DNA of 64,000 nt from Psychrobacillus sp. BL-248-WT-3 (GCF_012843435.1 NZ_JABAFC010000016.1:1-64000), one strand, 5' to 3'. Positions 24,037-33,560 are shown, counted from the stretch's first letter. Numbers and translations: made by a program. Notes: generated from the sequence alone by a model not told the origin.

Positions 24037-25422
24037 TTATCTATCACAGCCAATGCCATCGCCGTCACGATCAAGATGCTTACCATACCCTGGTTCTCCT
24101 TGATGAACTGGCGCTGCACCAGCTTCTCGAGCTTGTGTACAGTTTTTATAATATACATTAGTTGTTTGTTCTTTTTCCGCTCGTGCAGCCTCTTCTTGTT
24201 TGCGTTGCTCTTCAGCTAAACGTGCCTCTTCCTGTTTGCGTTGCTCTTCAGCTAAGCGGTCTGCTTCTTCTTGCTTAGCCTTTTCCTCTGCTAAACGAGC
24301 AGCCTCTTCCTGCTTGCGCTGCTCCTCAGCTAGTCGGTCTGCCTCTTCTTGTTTTTGCTGCTCCTCTGCTAAACGGTCTGCTTCAGCATCTGTTTTTTTA
24401 GATTCCTCATCAGCTGTCTTCGTATCTGGAGTAATAGCGTCTGTTTCAGTAGTGTCTTCTCCAAAAATTAACGCAAGAATGATTATAAAGCCGAATACAT
24501 ACATAAGCGAGGCAACTGCTCTTTTCCACCACTTCCCACTGCGGAAGCCAAGCACCTTCTGATACCATTTTCTCTCTTTTGACACGAATGCAATTTTAGC
24601 ATCCACTAAAAGAGCGACAAACTTTTTACCCGAGCTAGTTAAAACTAGATCTCCTTCTTCTCTGCTTATTACAGTTTTCATCGCGAACTGGTCTATGACT
24701 GCATGAGAAAAGAACGTAAATGGCCATTTGTTCATTAATGTTGCTGTTCGTTCCTTGTCGTCATATTCATAAACTAAAATATCCGTATCTTCCACTAAAA
24801 CAAAGTTGCCCTTTTTCTTTGCACTTTGATAGTAGCCTTCTGCAATTAGCTTCGCATCTCTATGTTTTTCCCTTAGCAGTCTCTCTCCATTTTTTGCATG
24901 ACCAAGATTATCTCTCTTCATAACAAATGCTGTTATTTTCACGTTATTAGACCGTAAGTCATTTAATCTATCTGCGTGTAAGAAATTTTCGAAATCATGG
25001 GTAACCGTTGTGAGTACATTGGCTGATTTATGATGGACGATATGTTTAAGGATTTCAATAAACTCTTTGCTGTCATCGTTAATTTTAATGTCATCAAATT
25101 TACGTGGTATGTATCCAATACTCATTGTTAGCTGCCACTCATTTTTATCCTTGTTCTCTTTCTGAACACGGACATCACTGACCTGGTCATGTGTATAAAC
25201 CATATTTTCACTTTTGGAAAGAAACAGGATAGATGTCGTTGTTAATACCAATACTCCATTTACATCCCTGCCACTTTTCTTATCAAATTCCGCCTCTATC
25301 ACTTTTAAGACAGTATCCGTTGAATTTATAACGGTATGTCGTGCTTGCTCTAAAACTTTTCCATACATTGTCACTAAGGCTTTCTGACCTATTGTTGGTC
25401 GATTTCCTATCCACTTCTGCAT
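24037..25422 (-). CDS. bacterial PH-domain membrane protein with C-terminal Excalibur domain
   Basis: The 461-residue protein shows two bacterial PH-like regions (about 15-130 and 155-285), one transmembrane helix (302-320), five near-identical 12-13-residue repeats of the type RLAEEQRKQEEA (350-414) forming a coiled coil, and a C-terminal Excalibur calcium-binding motif (424-460, with DRDGDGIGC). The arrangement puts the PH domains in the cytoplasm and the Excalibur domain in the wall space. It could sense or tether the envelope. The repeats make copy-number variation likely. It starts at an ATG and is monocistronic. Confidence 0.82.
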   Translation of the reverse strand: MQKWIGNRPTIGQKALVTMYGKVLEQARHTVINSTDTVLKVIEAEFDKKSGRDVNGVLVLTTTSILFLSKSENMVYTHDQVSDVRVQKENKDKNEWQLTMSIGYIPRKFDDIKINDDSKEFIEILKHIVHHKSANVLTTVTHDFENFLHADRLNDLRSNNVKITAFVMKRDNLGHAKNGERLLREKHRDAKLIAEGYYQSAKKKGNFVLVEDTDILVYEYDDKERTATLMNKWPFTFFSHAVIDQFAMKTVISREEGDLVLTSSGKKFVALLVDAKIAFVSKERKWYQKVLGFRSGKWWKRAVASLMYVFGFIIILALIFGEDTTETDAITPDTKTADEESKKTDAEADRLAEEQQKQEEADRLAEEQRKQEEAARLAEEKAKQEEADRLAEEQRKQEEARLAEEQRKQEEAARAEKEQTTNVYYKNCTQAREAGAAPVHQGEPGYGKHLDRDGDGIGCDR

Positions 25423-25736
25423 ACATGTACCTCCGTCTAAAATATCATTTTCTATTATAAACGGGTTTTCCCTATTCAGAGGTTTATGTAATTTTCAAAT
25501 TTATTTAGACCCTTTGGCACAAACAAATTGTTCCTTACAGTAAATATTTCCTCTCCCATTACCATTAATATATGTAAAAAAATAATCCCAATAAAATATT
25601 CTGAAAGTTTAGATTCATATAAATTATATGATAAAATTGAATAAAATTAATTCCATAAAAAGTAATAAAATTACATTTTTATCCTAGTTATATAAATGAA
25701 ATATGTACAAAAATAAATAGATGAAGAGGTGTTGTG
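25423..25736. other. AT-rich divergent intergenic region
   Basis: The region between two divergent genes is very AT-rich with many TATAAT-like strings, so promoters for both genes are expected here, but no single -35/-10 pair stands out. No gene is seen. Confidence 0.5.
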
Positions 25737-26378
25737 ATGTTAATAACGGAAAAGAAAGAGCAAACGATTTTTGATCACATGGGACATAAAATAATGACAG
25801 ATAGAGAGATTGATATAGTCGCTAGATTAGAGGAACCATTAGTAGTGGTATTAGGAAATATGTTAAGCCACGAGGAATGCGATGAGCTGATCAGATTATC
25901 GATGGACCGAATGAAACGATCCAAAATTGGCGCAGCACGCGAAGTAAATGAGCAGAGAACAAGCAGTGGTACGTTCATTGAAGAAAATGAAAATGCGATT
26001 GTCGCTAGAGTAGAAAAAAGAATCTCAGCTGTTATGAATATACCGATCGAACACGGAGAAGGCCTTCAAATCCTTCAGTATACCCCTGGTCAGGAGTATA
26101 AAGCTCATTTTGATTTCTTTTCATCAACAAGCAAGGCAGCAAACAATAATAGAATCAGTACCCTTGTCATGTACTTAAATGATGTAGAAGAAGGAGGAGA
26201 AACCTTTTTCCCTAAGCTAAACTTTACCGTAACGCCTAAAAAAGGGATGGCCGTTTATTTCGAGTACTTCTATAATGATCAAGCTTTAAATGAATTGACT
26301 TTGCATGGGGGCGCACCAGTGATTACTGGTGAGAAGTGGGTTGCTACTCAGTGGATGAGGAAGCAGAAGGTACGATGA
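25737..26378 (+). CDS. 2-oxoglutarate/Fe(II) oxygenase, prolyl 4-hydroxylase-like
   Basis: The 213-residue protein carries the 2OG-Fe(II) dioxygenase core: iron ligands H124-x-D126 and H190, and K200 for 2-oxoglutarate, in the order HFDF ... LTLHGGAPV ... GEKW. Such enzymes hydroxylate proline (or other residues) using oxygen, with release of succinate and CO2; a bacterial prolyl 4-hydroxylase of this size is known in Bacillus anthracis. The natural substrate here is unknown. ATG at 25737 is five bases after GAGGTG and is preferred to the GTG at 25734. Last gene before the accessory region. Confidence 0.88.
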   Translation: MLITEKKEQTIFDHMGHKIMTDREIDIVARLEEPLVVVLGNMLSHEECDELIRLSMDRMKRSKIGAAREVNEQRTSSGTFIEENENAIVARVEKRISAVMNIPIEHGEGLQILQYTPGQEYKAHFDFFSSTSKAANNNRISTLVMYLNDVEEGGETFFPKLNFTVTPKKGMAVYFEYFYNDQALNELTLHGGAPVITGEKWVATQWMRKQKVR

Positions 26379-26422
26379 AATTGGTTTGCTGAAATGAAAA
26401 CTTCCTATGAAGAACAAATAAT

Positions 26423-26457
26423 AAAGGAGCCGTTTTATCGGCTCCTTTTATTTTTTC
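26423..26457 (+). terminator. terminator of the hydroxylase gene
   Basis: AAAGGAGCCG pairs perfectly with CGGCTCCTTT around a six-base loop, followed by T-rich sequence. Confidence 0.88.
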
Positions 26458-26484
26458 TATCAAAGTAATCACCATACAAAAAGA

Positions 26485-26523
26485 GACGATGCTTGATAGG
26501 TTGTTTGCCTATCAAGCATCGTC
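26485..26523. terminator. second strong hairpin at the convergent junction
   Basis: GACGATGCTTGATAGG and its exact inverted copy (16 bases) flank a TTGTTTG loop. On the minus strand it runs into a CTTTTTG tail, so it may serve genes coming from the right. Confidence 0.7.
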
Positions 26524-26626
26524 ATTATTTTGAATTCTTATTAAATACTATCTTCTAAGGTATTTTTCAAAATTATATTCTTACATCAAATTTTAAATGA
26601 ATAGAAAAATAGTAGGAATATCTATT

Positions 26627-27199
26627 TTATTTATTCATTTTTGAATCATTGTATAGTCCTTCCACATACTTGCTGACAAGTACTATATGTTCTTCCGACA
26701 TACTATCTATCGACTGAAGTAAGTCTTCTTTCATCACTTTTATAACACTAAGTTCTTCACAGTCGTCAATATAACCTTCCATGACCTCTTCAAGTGTGTA
26801 CGTTACGAAGTCTGGGCTGTTCTTCTCTAATTCAAACAATCTGAGAAGTTCTACTTCATCTGCAGTCGGCATTTCATCTGGTTGATTCAAGTCTCTCAAA
26901 TACGTTTTTAAAGCTACCCATCTTTTTTCTGATACATTCACTTCAAATATCGCATTGAATTCTTCTCTATTCATAATCATTTCGTTCACTCTTTTAAATC
27001 CAGCTCGCAACTCGTCAATAGTTGCATTTCTATAATATTCACCATTTCCATACTTTTCTCCAGCTTTTCTGATTATTTCAATCTCCTCATCAGTTGGAGC
27101 TTTAGAAGTTATTGCTTTAACTTTAAGATATCTTTGAACATCAGCCCATTTACTCTCAGGTACTGCATCAACCAATTCGTATAAATCTTCTACTTTCAT
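26627..27199 (-). CDS. protein of duplicated helical modules, unknown function
   Basis: The 190-residue product contains two related modules of about 75 residues: VPESKWADVQRYL ... TDEEIEIIRKAGE ... YYRNATIDEL and VSEKRWVALKTYL ... TADEVELLRLFEL ... FVTYTLEEV, then a partial third (MSEEHIVLVSKYVEGLY). The pattern recalls small antitoxin- or regulator-like helical proteins but I do not assign it. The longer frame starts at 27241; the ATG at 27199 has GATGAGG at suitable distance. No toxin-like partner is adjacent. Confidence 0.6.
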   Translation of the reverse strand: MKVEDLYELVDAVPESKWADVQRYLKVKAITSKAPTDEEIEIIRKAGEKYGNGEYYRNATIDELRAGFKRVNEMIMNREEFNAIFEVNVSEKRWVALKTYLRDLNQPDEMPTADEVELLRLFELEKNSPDFVTYTLEEVMEGYIDDCEELSVIKVMKEDLLQSIDSMSEEHIVLVSKYVEGLYNDSKMNK

Positions 27200-27359
27200 G
27201 ATTATTTTCCTCATCTCATTAATGATATTATCTGTTATCATACTTTAATAATATAACTTTATTAAAAAATTTGCTTCAATAACGACTGAGTAGCAATCCA
27301 TTTCAGGAATCCAATTCTTATACCACTCTGATTTAAACCAGCATCAACTACTTCATATA

Positions 27360-28727
27360 CTAAGCATTTAATTGTTCTTGCTTAACAACCCGAGCCTCTC
27401 TCACTGTATCCATCAATCTATTGCTATTCTCCAATATCTCTAAAAGCAATCTATACACTTCATAATTAGCCTTAACATCTAGTTGCTCCATTTCAGTGTG
27501 TTCAAATTTGTAACCTGCTGATAGATTGACACTTTGGATTCCGTTCTTTGCCCACACTGCTGTGTCACTGGAACCACCGGCTGTTGTTTTCCACCAAGAT
27601 AAACCTGCATTCCTTGCAATTCGTTCAATTTTTCGACCAAATCGTTCTGTGCAAAATGGGACATAGCCTGCTTTAGATGTAACGATGTCATTAGTTCCTC
27701 TGCGATCAATGACGAAGGCCATATCTACGTCCCATAGGAATGTTTCAGTTACTTCAGAAGCTCCTACTAATCCAATCTCTTCTTCTACAGTAAAGACGTA
27801 TTTGATTGTTCCATTAAAGTTCTTCTCTGTTATAGTTTTGGCTATCGCTAATATTACGTTTATCCCAGCACGGTCGTCTCCACCTAAAATACCTTCACTA
27901 GACTTCCAAATGTTCTCTTCCTTTATTATTTTTCTATTACTTCTAATTTCTTCTACTGTGTCCAGATGGGCATTTAATAGCACGGTTGGTCCATTCCCGA
28001 ATCTTTTTGTTGCTAACACGTTTCCATAATGATCTATTGCTAGTCTATCTACATAAGGTTTGATTTCACTGACAACATGTTTGCGAATTTTTCCTTCATT
28101 GCCACTAGCCCCTGGAATAGACAATATTGTTTCCAGTTGGGCTTCAAATTCTTTCACATCCATAATTGCATTAGATTCTTCAAATATCTGTGTTGCATGT
28201 TCCAACGTAATCGCTGAAAGTTTTTCTGCAAATGTTGGTAGCTCTTTGCGATTTACACGGAATTGAGTTTGTCGATTGTGGTGACGAAACGGCAAGTCTA
28301 TTGCATCAAATAAAATATGAGCTTTTTTACGTCCTTCTACAGTTTGAAAGCCTATATTTGCAGAACGTTTATCATGACCATCGCAGGATATAGTTGTCAA
28401 ACATCCTAAGCGATTTAACTGAGCTACCATTGCGGCAATGTACGTGTCTAGTTTTGCAAATGGTAAGTTATTCACAGGATAAAGCATTTCTGTTACTCCA
28501 TTAGTCATTTCTTCTAATTTGCCTACGAAACTTGTTTCAGAAACAGGGGATGACTCGATGAAAAGAATGAAGTGATTCATATAGAAATCTACTTCTAATT
28601 GTTGTAATAGTAGTCTAACAAAATTTTTATTTTCTTCGCTAAGTTGGGATAGGTCGAATCCTCCATCTGCTGCTGTAATCTGGATTCCGTATCGTGTGAA
28701 TAGTATTTCCCATTGTGTATTTTGCAT
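27360..28727 (-). CDS. M20/M42-type zinc peptidase fused to an unknown N-terminal domain
   Basis: Residues about 190-435 form a co-catalytic di-zinc exopeptidase: H254-x-D256 (NAHLDT), D284/D285 (GGDDRAG), E316/E317 (EEEIG), D341 and H410 (FEHTE). Residues 1-185 are a separate domain containing CLTTISCDGHDKR and a GF...HILFDAIDLP stretch that I do not recognise. The usual family members lack it. The frame opens at 28808, but AAAGGAGAG before the ATG at 28727 fixes the start. Likely cytoplasmic. Its place among defence-like genes leaves open whether the peptide substrate is housekeeping or part of an immune pathway. Confidence 0.75.
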   Translation of the reverse strand: MQNTQWEILFTRYGIQITAADGGFDLSQLSEENKNFVRLLLQQLEVDFYMNHFILFIESSPVSETSFVGKLEEMTNGVTEMLYPVNNLPFAKLDTYIAAMVAQLNRLGCLTTISCDGHDKRSANIGFQTVEGRKKAHILFDAIDLPFRHHNRQTQFRVNRKELPTFAEKLSAITLEHATQIFEESNAIMDVKEFEAQLETILSIPGASGNEGKIRKHVVSEIKPYVDRLAIDHYGNVLATKRFGNGPTVLLNAHLDTVEEIRSNRKIIKEENIWKSSEGILGGDDRAGINVILAIAKTITEKNFNGTIKYVFTVEEEIGLVGASEVTETFLWDVDMAFVIDRRGTNDIVTSKAGYVPFCTERFGRKIERIARNAGLSWWKTTAGGSSDTAVWAKNGIQSVNLSAGYKFEHTEMEQLDVKANYEVYRLLLEILENSNRLMDTVREARVVKQEQLNA

Positions 28728-28798
28728 GCTGCATCTCTCCTTTTGGTTTATGTTAGTAGTATATATAAACGTCTGTGATACGCTTGTCACAGAATATA

Positions 28799-28832
28799 AA
28801 AAAGCCATTCTATCGATGATTTGATAAAATGA
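28799..28832 (-). terminator. terminator of the TPR/winged-helix gene
   Basis: On the minus strand TCATTTTATC pairs with GATAGAATGG (G-T pairs allowed) and is followed by six T. Confidence 0.6.
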
Positions 28833-28839
28833 CTGTTAT

Positions 28840-29850
28840 TTATATATGATGTTCTTCACCAAGCGCAATAATAAAATCGTGATGCTTTATGGCATATCTC
28901 TGTTTTCCTCGTATAGCATAAATTTGATTTTCGTTATAACCGATTTTTACTAGCGCTTCATTCAGTAAGCGAACCCGACTGCGGTAGTTGTCCCACTTTA
29001 AATTATCCTCGCCTTCTTCCCCTTCCACCCATTCATTCAATTCTTGTAGAGTAAGAGGCAAATCATTTCTGCTATTTAAAAGAAGTCTTTTTAGCGTGTT
29101 GCTTAGTTTTCCTCCAAGTTCTATTTTTTCACTATATCCTTTTTTTATAAAAGGAGTGTCCCCTATAAAACTAAGTAATAATTGATGATTTTCTAAACTA
29201 AATATGATTTCTTCATATTCTTCCTGAGAGATTCCAGTCTGACTATCTTTTGTTATAATACTAATACTTGTTCGACTAATTGCATCTTTCAAATTGTCTA
29301 AAAGATCCTCGATGCTAATTCCTTTTACTTCCATACTTAAGATACCTTCTTCAAGTGTAGCGGCTTCTTTTATTGCTTCTTTAGCTAATTGTGCTGCACA
29401 ATAACCAATAAAAAGTTTTGATTTAATATATTGATCTTCGGTTAGAGGGAAGTTCAAAACTCCTCTTCTATGTATTTCTCGCGCCTTTTGAAAATAGTTA
29501 ATTGCTTCTATCCAGCATTTCTTTTGATACTTTATAAATGCATATCTGTAATTGGCCTCAGGGTTTTCTTTGTCATATTCTAAAATATATTTATATTGTA
29601 ATCCTGCTACATTTCTATCTTGAACAATATCTGATTTTGCATGAAATGCGTTTTCCATTAGTTCTCTAATATATTCAACCTTTTCATTATCATTAAATAT
29701 ATTTGCTCTGAATTTCAATTTATCAATTTCCTTTTGTTTATTTTCCACACGCACACCGTTATTTCCTTTTCTGAGTTCGACCAACTGTAGTTTTAACTTC
29801 TCTAGCTCTTCAAGATCTCTCTTCGTTGGTCTTTTTATCTTACGATCCAT
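28840..29850 (-). CDS. TPR-like protein with C-terminal winged helix
   Basis: The 336-residue protein begins with a charged coiled coil (about 8-50), followed by helical repeats of TPR type (about 60-190: KYILEYDKENPEANYRYAFI, CWIEAINYFQKAREI). The C-terminal 90 residues (SNTLKRLLLNS ... LTLQELNEWV ... SRVRLLNEALVKIG ... IYAIRGKQRYAI) have the helix-helix-wing layout of an OmpR-type DNA-binding domain. It could be a transcription regulator that senses a protein or peptide through the TPRs. No obvious target operator was found. Confidence 0.6.
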   Translation of the reverse strand: MDRKIKRPTKRDLEELEKLKLQLVELRKGNNGVRVENKQKEIDKLKFRANIFNDNEKVEYIRELMENAFHAKSDIVQDRNVAGLQYKYILEYDKENPEANYRYAFIKYQKKCWIEAINYFQKAREIHRRGVLNFPLTEDQYIKSKLFIGYCAAQLAKEAIKEAATLEEGILSMEVKGISIEDLLDNLKDAISRTSISIITKDSQTGISQEEYEEIIFSLENHQLLLSFIGDTPFIKKGYSEKIELGGKLSNTLKRLLLNSRNDLPLTLQELNEWVEGEEGEDNLKWDNYRSRVRLLNEALVKIGYNENQIYAIRGKQRYAIKHHDFIIALGEEHHI

Positions 29851-29905
29851 TTAGCTGTTACCTCCAAAGACTTTTTCTAATATAGATTGATACTAATATT
29901 CAAAT

Positions 29906-29949
29906 TTAAAAACGACTTGAATTCCATGAAATTTAGAACTCAAGCCGTA
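29906..29949 (-). terminator. terminator of the coiled-coil/DUF2325-like gene
   Basis: On the minus strand ACGGCTTGA pairs with TCAAGTCGT (one G-T pair) and continues into TTTTTAAA. Confidence 0.7.
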
Positions 29950-30013
29950 AATCATTTTTACTCTTTTTACTAAAATGTCTTTACATTATAACTACCGTAA
30001 CTCAAAACATTGT

Positions 30014-32494
30014 TCAACCAATCATTTCCAACGTCGAATGCATCACTCTAGGTGCTGTGGAATGGCATAATACGAAAGGTTTAGATACTTCTTTTTTCAT
30101 CTTTCCAGAGTTTTTATGGCTAGTGAATGCTGTAGAATACAAAATAGTATTGTATTTAGAACATGCTTGTCGAATTTTTTCGAATGGCCCTGCACCGTCC
30201 ACTACTTCAACTCCATAGCCAAACTCGCCAAAATACTTTTTGTAGCGTTCAGAAAGACGCACATTTCCGATAATCAGCAACTCTTTGTCCTTCACTTCTG
30301 TCGTTCGATTTATTCTTCTCGTAACTCTCCTACCATTATCAATAAATTGTTTTTCAATCGTATCGATAGATACGTAATTCTCTTCTACTTGCACGATTTC
30401 AATAAAACGATTAAACTCATCAATCCAAATCATATCTCCTAGTTCTAATATTAATCCTCGAGGGACATCATGTAATTGCACATATTCTTGGTTTGATTTT
30501 AGTACATATATTTCAGAATCTATTTCTGATACTGATGCTAATAATTTTTTCTTATATATACTAGAACTTTTCCAAATCAGGCCGGTTGCGTCCTTATATT
30601 GGACGTTTTCCTTTTCATCCAGAATAATTGAGCTATGAGCAAGTAATGGTTCTTCTATTTGAATGAAACGTTCCGAATCGTCTAGGCTACGGACGACATA
30701 ACCGTTCGCTAAAGCCATTAATACATAAATCGGTTCGTGATTTTTTAGCTGAATAGAGGGGAGTAAATCATCCAAAGTAATTTTCCTATTTTGATAATAG
30801 CTTACGAATTCATTATGCTGATTAATACTAATTACTTGTTTATCAATAATGAACATACCCTCACGATACTTAATTTGCTTTGTTGTACCATTAACTTTTG
30901 CAAATGCCTCATTATGACGATTTTCAACAATAGCAAAGTGAGCAATGGTAGTATCAGCAGGTCCTTCCGAATGGTAGTAATCAAATGTATCCACCAGCTC
31001 TATATCTTTCGTAACTTCCGCAAATTGCCCATTACTAATATAAATAGAAGAAGGAATAGAATTTACTTTCATCCACTTATCGTCACCAAAATTGATGAAG
31101 TGTCCTTCCTCATCTACACGGCAATATCCTATTCGATTTGTAGCAAGTTCACTTTTCGATTGAGACATGCTACGTTCCAGCAAAATATTTTCAGCCAGAT
31201 CTATAAATCCTTTTAACTCTACTTCTTCTGTCGCAGACAATCCCTGCAGTAGCTCCTGTCCTTTTTGTAACCACTTTTCAAAAGTTAACTCATCAAATGG
31301 AAGCTTTTGACGTTTTTCATTTGTTAACTGCTTTTGTAAAGCACTAATATTATTAATTAAACTTTGGTTTTCCACTAATTGTTTCTCGTATTCTTTTTGA
31401 ATGACTCCTTGCTCTTTTAATATTTTTTTTTGTTCAGCCTTTAACTCATCTTTAGCGGTTTTTATTTGTTTCTTTAAAAAGATAATTTCCTCGTTTAAAC
31501 TTTTTTCTAATTGCTGATTTTGAGCAGTTGCAGTTGTCTTTTCGTTCAATTCTTGCTTTAATTTTTGAAATTTTTCAACTTGTTGCTCATACTTTTCCTT
31601 TTGCTTTTCCAATTTTATTTGTAAATCATTGTGCTTGATTATTTGTTGTTTTCCATTTCGCTCCAACTTTCCGATTTTATTTTTCAGATAATTCGTGTAA
31701 CATACATAAAATACATTCTGTCTTCTCGTTGATATTCTAGCAATTTGGTCTACTGTATTGGCTATAAAATCTTCATTATCCCTTAATTCTTGTATTTCAA
31801 GTACATCACCTAAAAACCGAAGCGATTTCGAAAAAGCAATTGTTGCAAATAAAGTAGATTTTACAAAGTTACTATTCGGCAAAATAAAAAAGCTCGTCAG
31901 ATTTTCCTTTTGTAAAGCCTCTGCATAAGCATAAGCAAATAACGCTTCTTCGTAGTCACATTCACACCCGATAATACGACTATCATCCACTTCATACAAA
32001 ATGACATTCGCAAATATAAAATAAATAACTGATTGAACTGTAATAGTAATTTTTTCTTCTTTCCAAGGTATATAGAACTTACCCTGTTGTATAATTTTTT
32101 CACTATATGCAGTAATTTCAGCTTCATTGCGATTACCTATCACATATTGTGCTACTTGGTTATCCACTACATATTCAAAAGTTTGTGCAATTAAATTTAC
32201 ATCTTGTATCATCTCATTTATTGAGACTTGTGAAAAAAACTTTTCAACTAATTCACGTTTATTTTTAGCTTTTTTTGCGGTCTTCTGTAAAAAGTTAAAA
32301 TAGGTACGCTGCTCTTTTATATTAGCTAACCTTTCTAAAAACTCTTGTGGCTTTTTTTCATAGAGTTCTATGTAACCGGCTAAAAAAGCTATTTCTAAAT
32401 TGGTTAAGTCACCAAACCAATCCTCATGTTCATAGTTGAATAAGTTCTCGATACGTTCTTGACTCCTCAACTGTTGCTGCATAAAATTAGCCAT
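30014..32494 (-). CDS. large coiled-coil protein with DUF2325-like C-terminus
   Basis: The 826-residue protein has a helical N-terminal half (1-270), a long coiled coil (about 275-400), a beta-rich middle region (about 450-720) and a last 90 residues (LLIIGNVRLSERYKKYFGEF ... VVDGAGPFEKIRQACSKYNTILYSTAFTSHKNSGKMKKEVSKPFVL in part) that follow the DUF2325 plan: beta strand, D-G, strand ending in S/T-x-x-x-SH, then K. DUF2325 is of unknown function and is mostly found as a short stand-alone protein, so this fusion is unusual. The ATG is followed by MANFMQQQ; a second ATG is four codons later. It may be co-regulated with the genes to its right. Confidence 0.6.
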   Translation of the reverse strand: MANFMQQQLRSQERIENLFNYEHEDWFGDLTNLEIAFLAGYIELYEKKPQEFLERLANIKEQRTYFNFLQKTAKKAKNKRELVEKFFSQVSINEMIQDVNLIAQTFEYVVDNQVAQYVIGNRNEAEITAYSEKIIQQGKFYIPWKEEKITITVQSVIYFIFANVILYEVDDSRIIGCECDYEEALFAYAYAEALQKENLTSFFILPNSNFVKSTLFATIAFSKSLRFLGDVLEIQELRDNEDFIANTVDQIARISTRRQNVFYVCYTNYLKNKIGKLERNGKQQIIKHNDLQIKLEKQKEKYEQQVEKFQKLKQELNEKTTATAQNQQLEKSLNEEIIFLKKQIKTAKDELKAEQKKILKEQGVIQKEYEKQLVENQSLINNISALQKQLTNEKRQKLPFDELTFEKWLQKGQELLQGLSATEEVELKGFIDLAENILLERSMSQSKSELATNRIGYCRVDEEGHFINFGDDKWMKVNSIPSSIYISNGQFAEVTKDIELVDTFDYYHSEGPADTTIAHFAIVENRHNEAFAKVNGTTKQIKYREGMFIIDKQVISINQHNEFVSYYQNRKITLDDLLPSIQLKNHEPIYVLMALANGYVVRSLDDSERFIQIEEPLLAHSSIILDEKENVQYKDATGLIWKSSSIYKKKLLASVSEIDSEIYVLKSNQEYVQLHDVPRGLILELGDMIWIDEFNRFIEIVQVEENYVSIDTIEKQFIDNGRRVTRRINRTTEVKDKELLIIGNVRLSERYKKYFGEFGYGVEVVDGAGPFEKIRQACSKYNTILYSTAFTSHKNSGKMKKEVSKPFVLCHSTAPRVMHSTLEMIG

Positions 32495-32524
32495 TATATT
32501 TATAACTCCTATTCTTGTTTTTTA

Positions 32525-33200
32525 TTATTTTTATACCGCTTTTCGTTAATCTAATTAAAGATTTGATACATCTAAAGTTTACGATGATAACTTTTAGAGC
32601 TATTTCTACCAATTTTAATTCATCCATCAAGGAATCAAGGTGAATGTCTGCTTTTCCAAGAACAGAAATAATATTCTCAAAAGCATCTAATGGATGGATT
32701 TTTAGTAATATCCCTCTGTATTGTTACTAGCTCATTCTTTACATTGTCAATCAGTGTAAATCGCTGAGCCTGGTATTTAGAATAGACAAATTCTACTTGA
32801 TCAGGTAAGTAGCCCGAAAGATTGGCCCATTTACGTTCTTTAATAGCGCACTTATTATTTAGGTACGTTATCATCTTTTCTAGTGATGCATTTAGTGCTT
32901 GGCATAACTCAACATATTCGCTTTTTGCTAGCTGTTTTTTGATTAAATCGACACTTTCCCTGCCTGAGTAACACCTTCATATGCACCAAATAATAGAAAT
33001 TCAGAATTGCTCCAGCAGCACCCACGACTGTTTGACCGATTGCTGCAAGCGTTGTACGACTTGCAGCAATCGGCAACTACATTACGAATAGCCGTTGAAA
33101 GCTGTAGATGCTCTGTTCGCATACTTTTCAAATTGCTAAATGTACTTATGTCTGCAGCATTCCGTGGCACTTTAAAATCCAACAAAATTTGAATCCTACC
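32525..33200 (-). pseudogene. multiply frameshifted gene remnant
   Basis: Reading the minus strand, coding-like segments follow one another in different frames: DFKVPRNAADISTFSNLKS (about 33170), TLAAIGQTVVGAAGAILNFY (about 33050), RESVDLIKKQLAKSEYVELC through FTLIDNVKNELVTIQRD (32960-32700), and PLDAFENIISVLGKADIHLD (below 32690). At least three frame changes separate them, so the gene is dead. Together they would give about 200 residues of mainly helical protein with one hydrophobic segment. I do not recognise the family. Confidence 0.6.
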
Positions 33201-33436
33201 AATCAAGTAATACTAATTAATTATATAGTATTTAAAAGAAAAAATATAGGCTAAAAGACTTCAATCTAATGAGTCTTTATGCTACATTTCGAAGTAAAGG
33301 AGAGATTAAATTATAGGTAAATCGAAATTATTTTTAGGTAATTTGTCTCTTTTCTTCATTGAAAATTTAATTTTCCAATTTCTGTAGTTAATTTATACTT
33401 TCATCCTCTTACAACTACTTTTTGTAGTATTAGTCA

Positions 33437-33475
33437 TAAAAAAAACTTCCTAATCCTTAATGGATTAAGAAGGTT
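33437..33475 (-). terminator. terminator of the MutH-like/ParB-like/PLD-SNF2 operon
   Basis: On the minus strand AACCTTCTTAATCC pairs with GGATTAGGAAGTT (minor mismatch) around a short loop and is followed by seven T. Confidence 0.75.
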
Positions 33476-33560
33476 CTTTGTTTACGAAACCATAAACGCT
33501 AAATGGAAATTAGGAATATTCAAAGAAAGTATAATTTCTTCCGTTTATAAGCCTCAACTA

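Noticed and set aside
24200-24562. 120-codon serine/cysteine-rich frame antisense to the bPH-Excalibur gene
   Set aside because: It is the mirror of the Glu/Lys/Gln repeats of the real gene and has no start signals.
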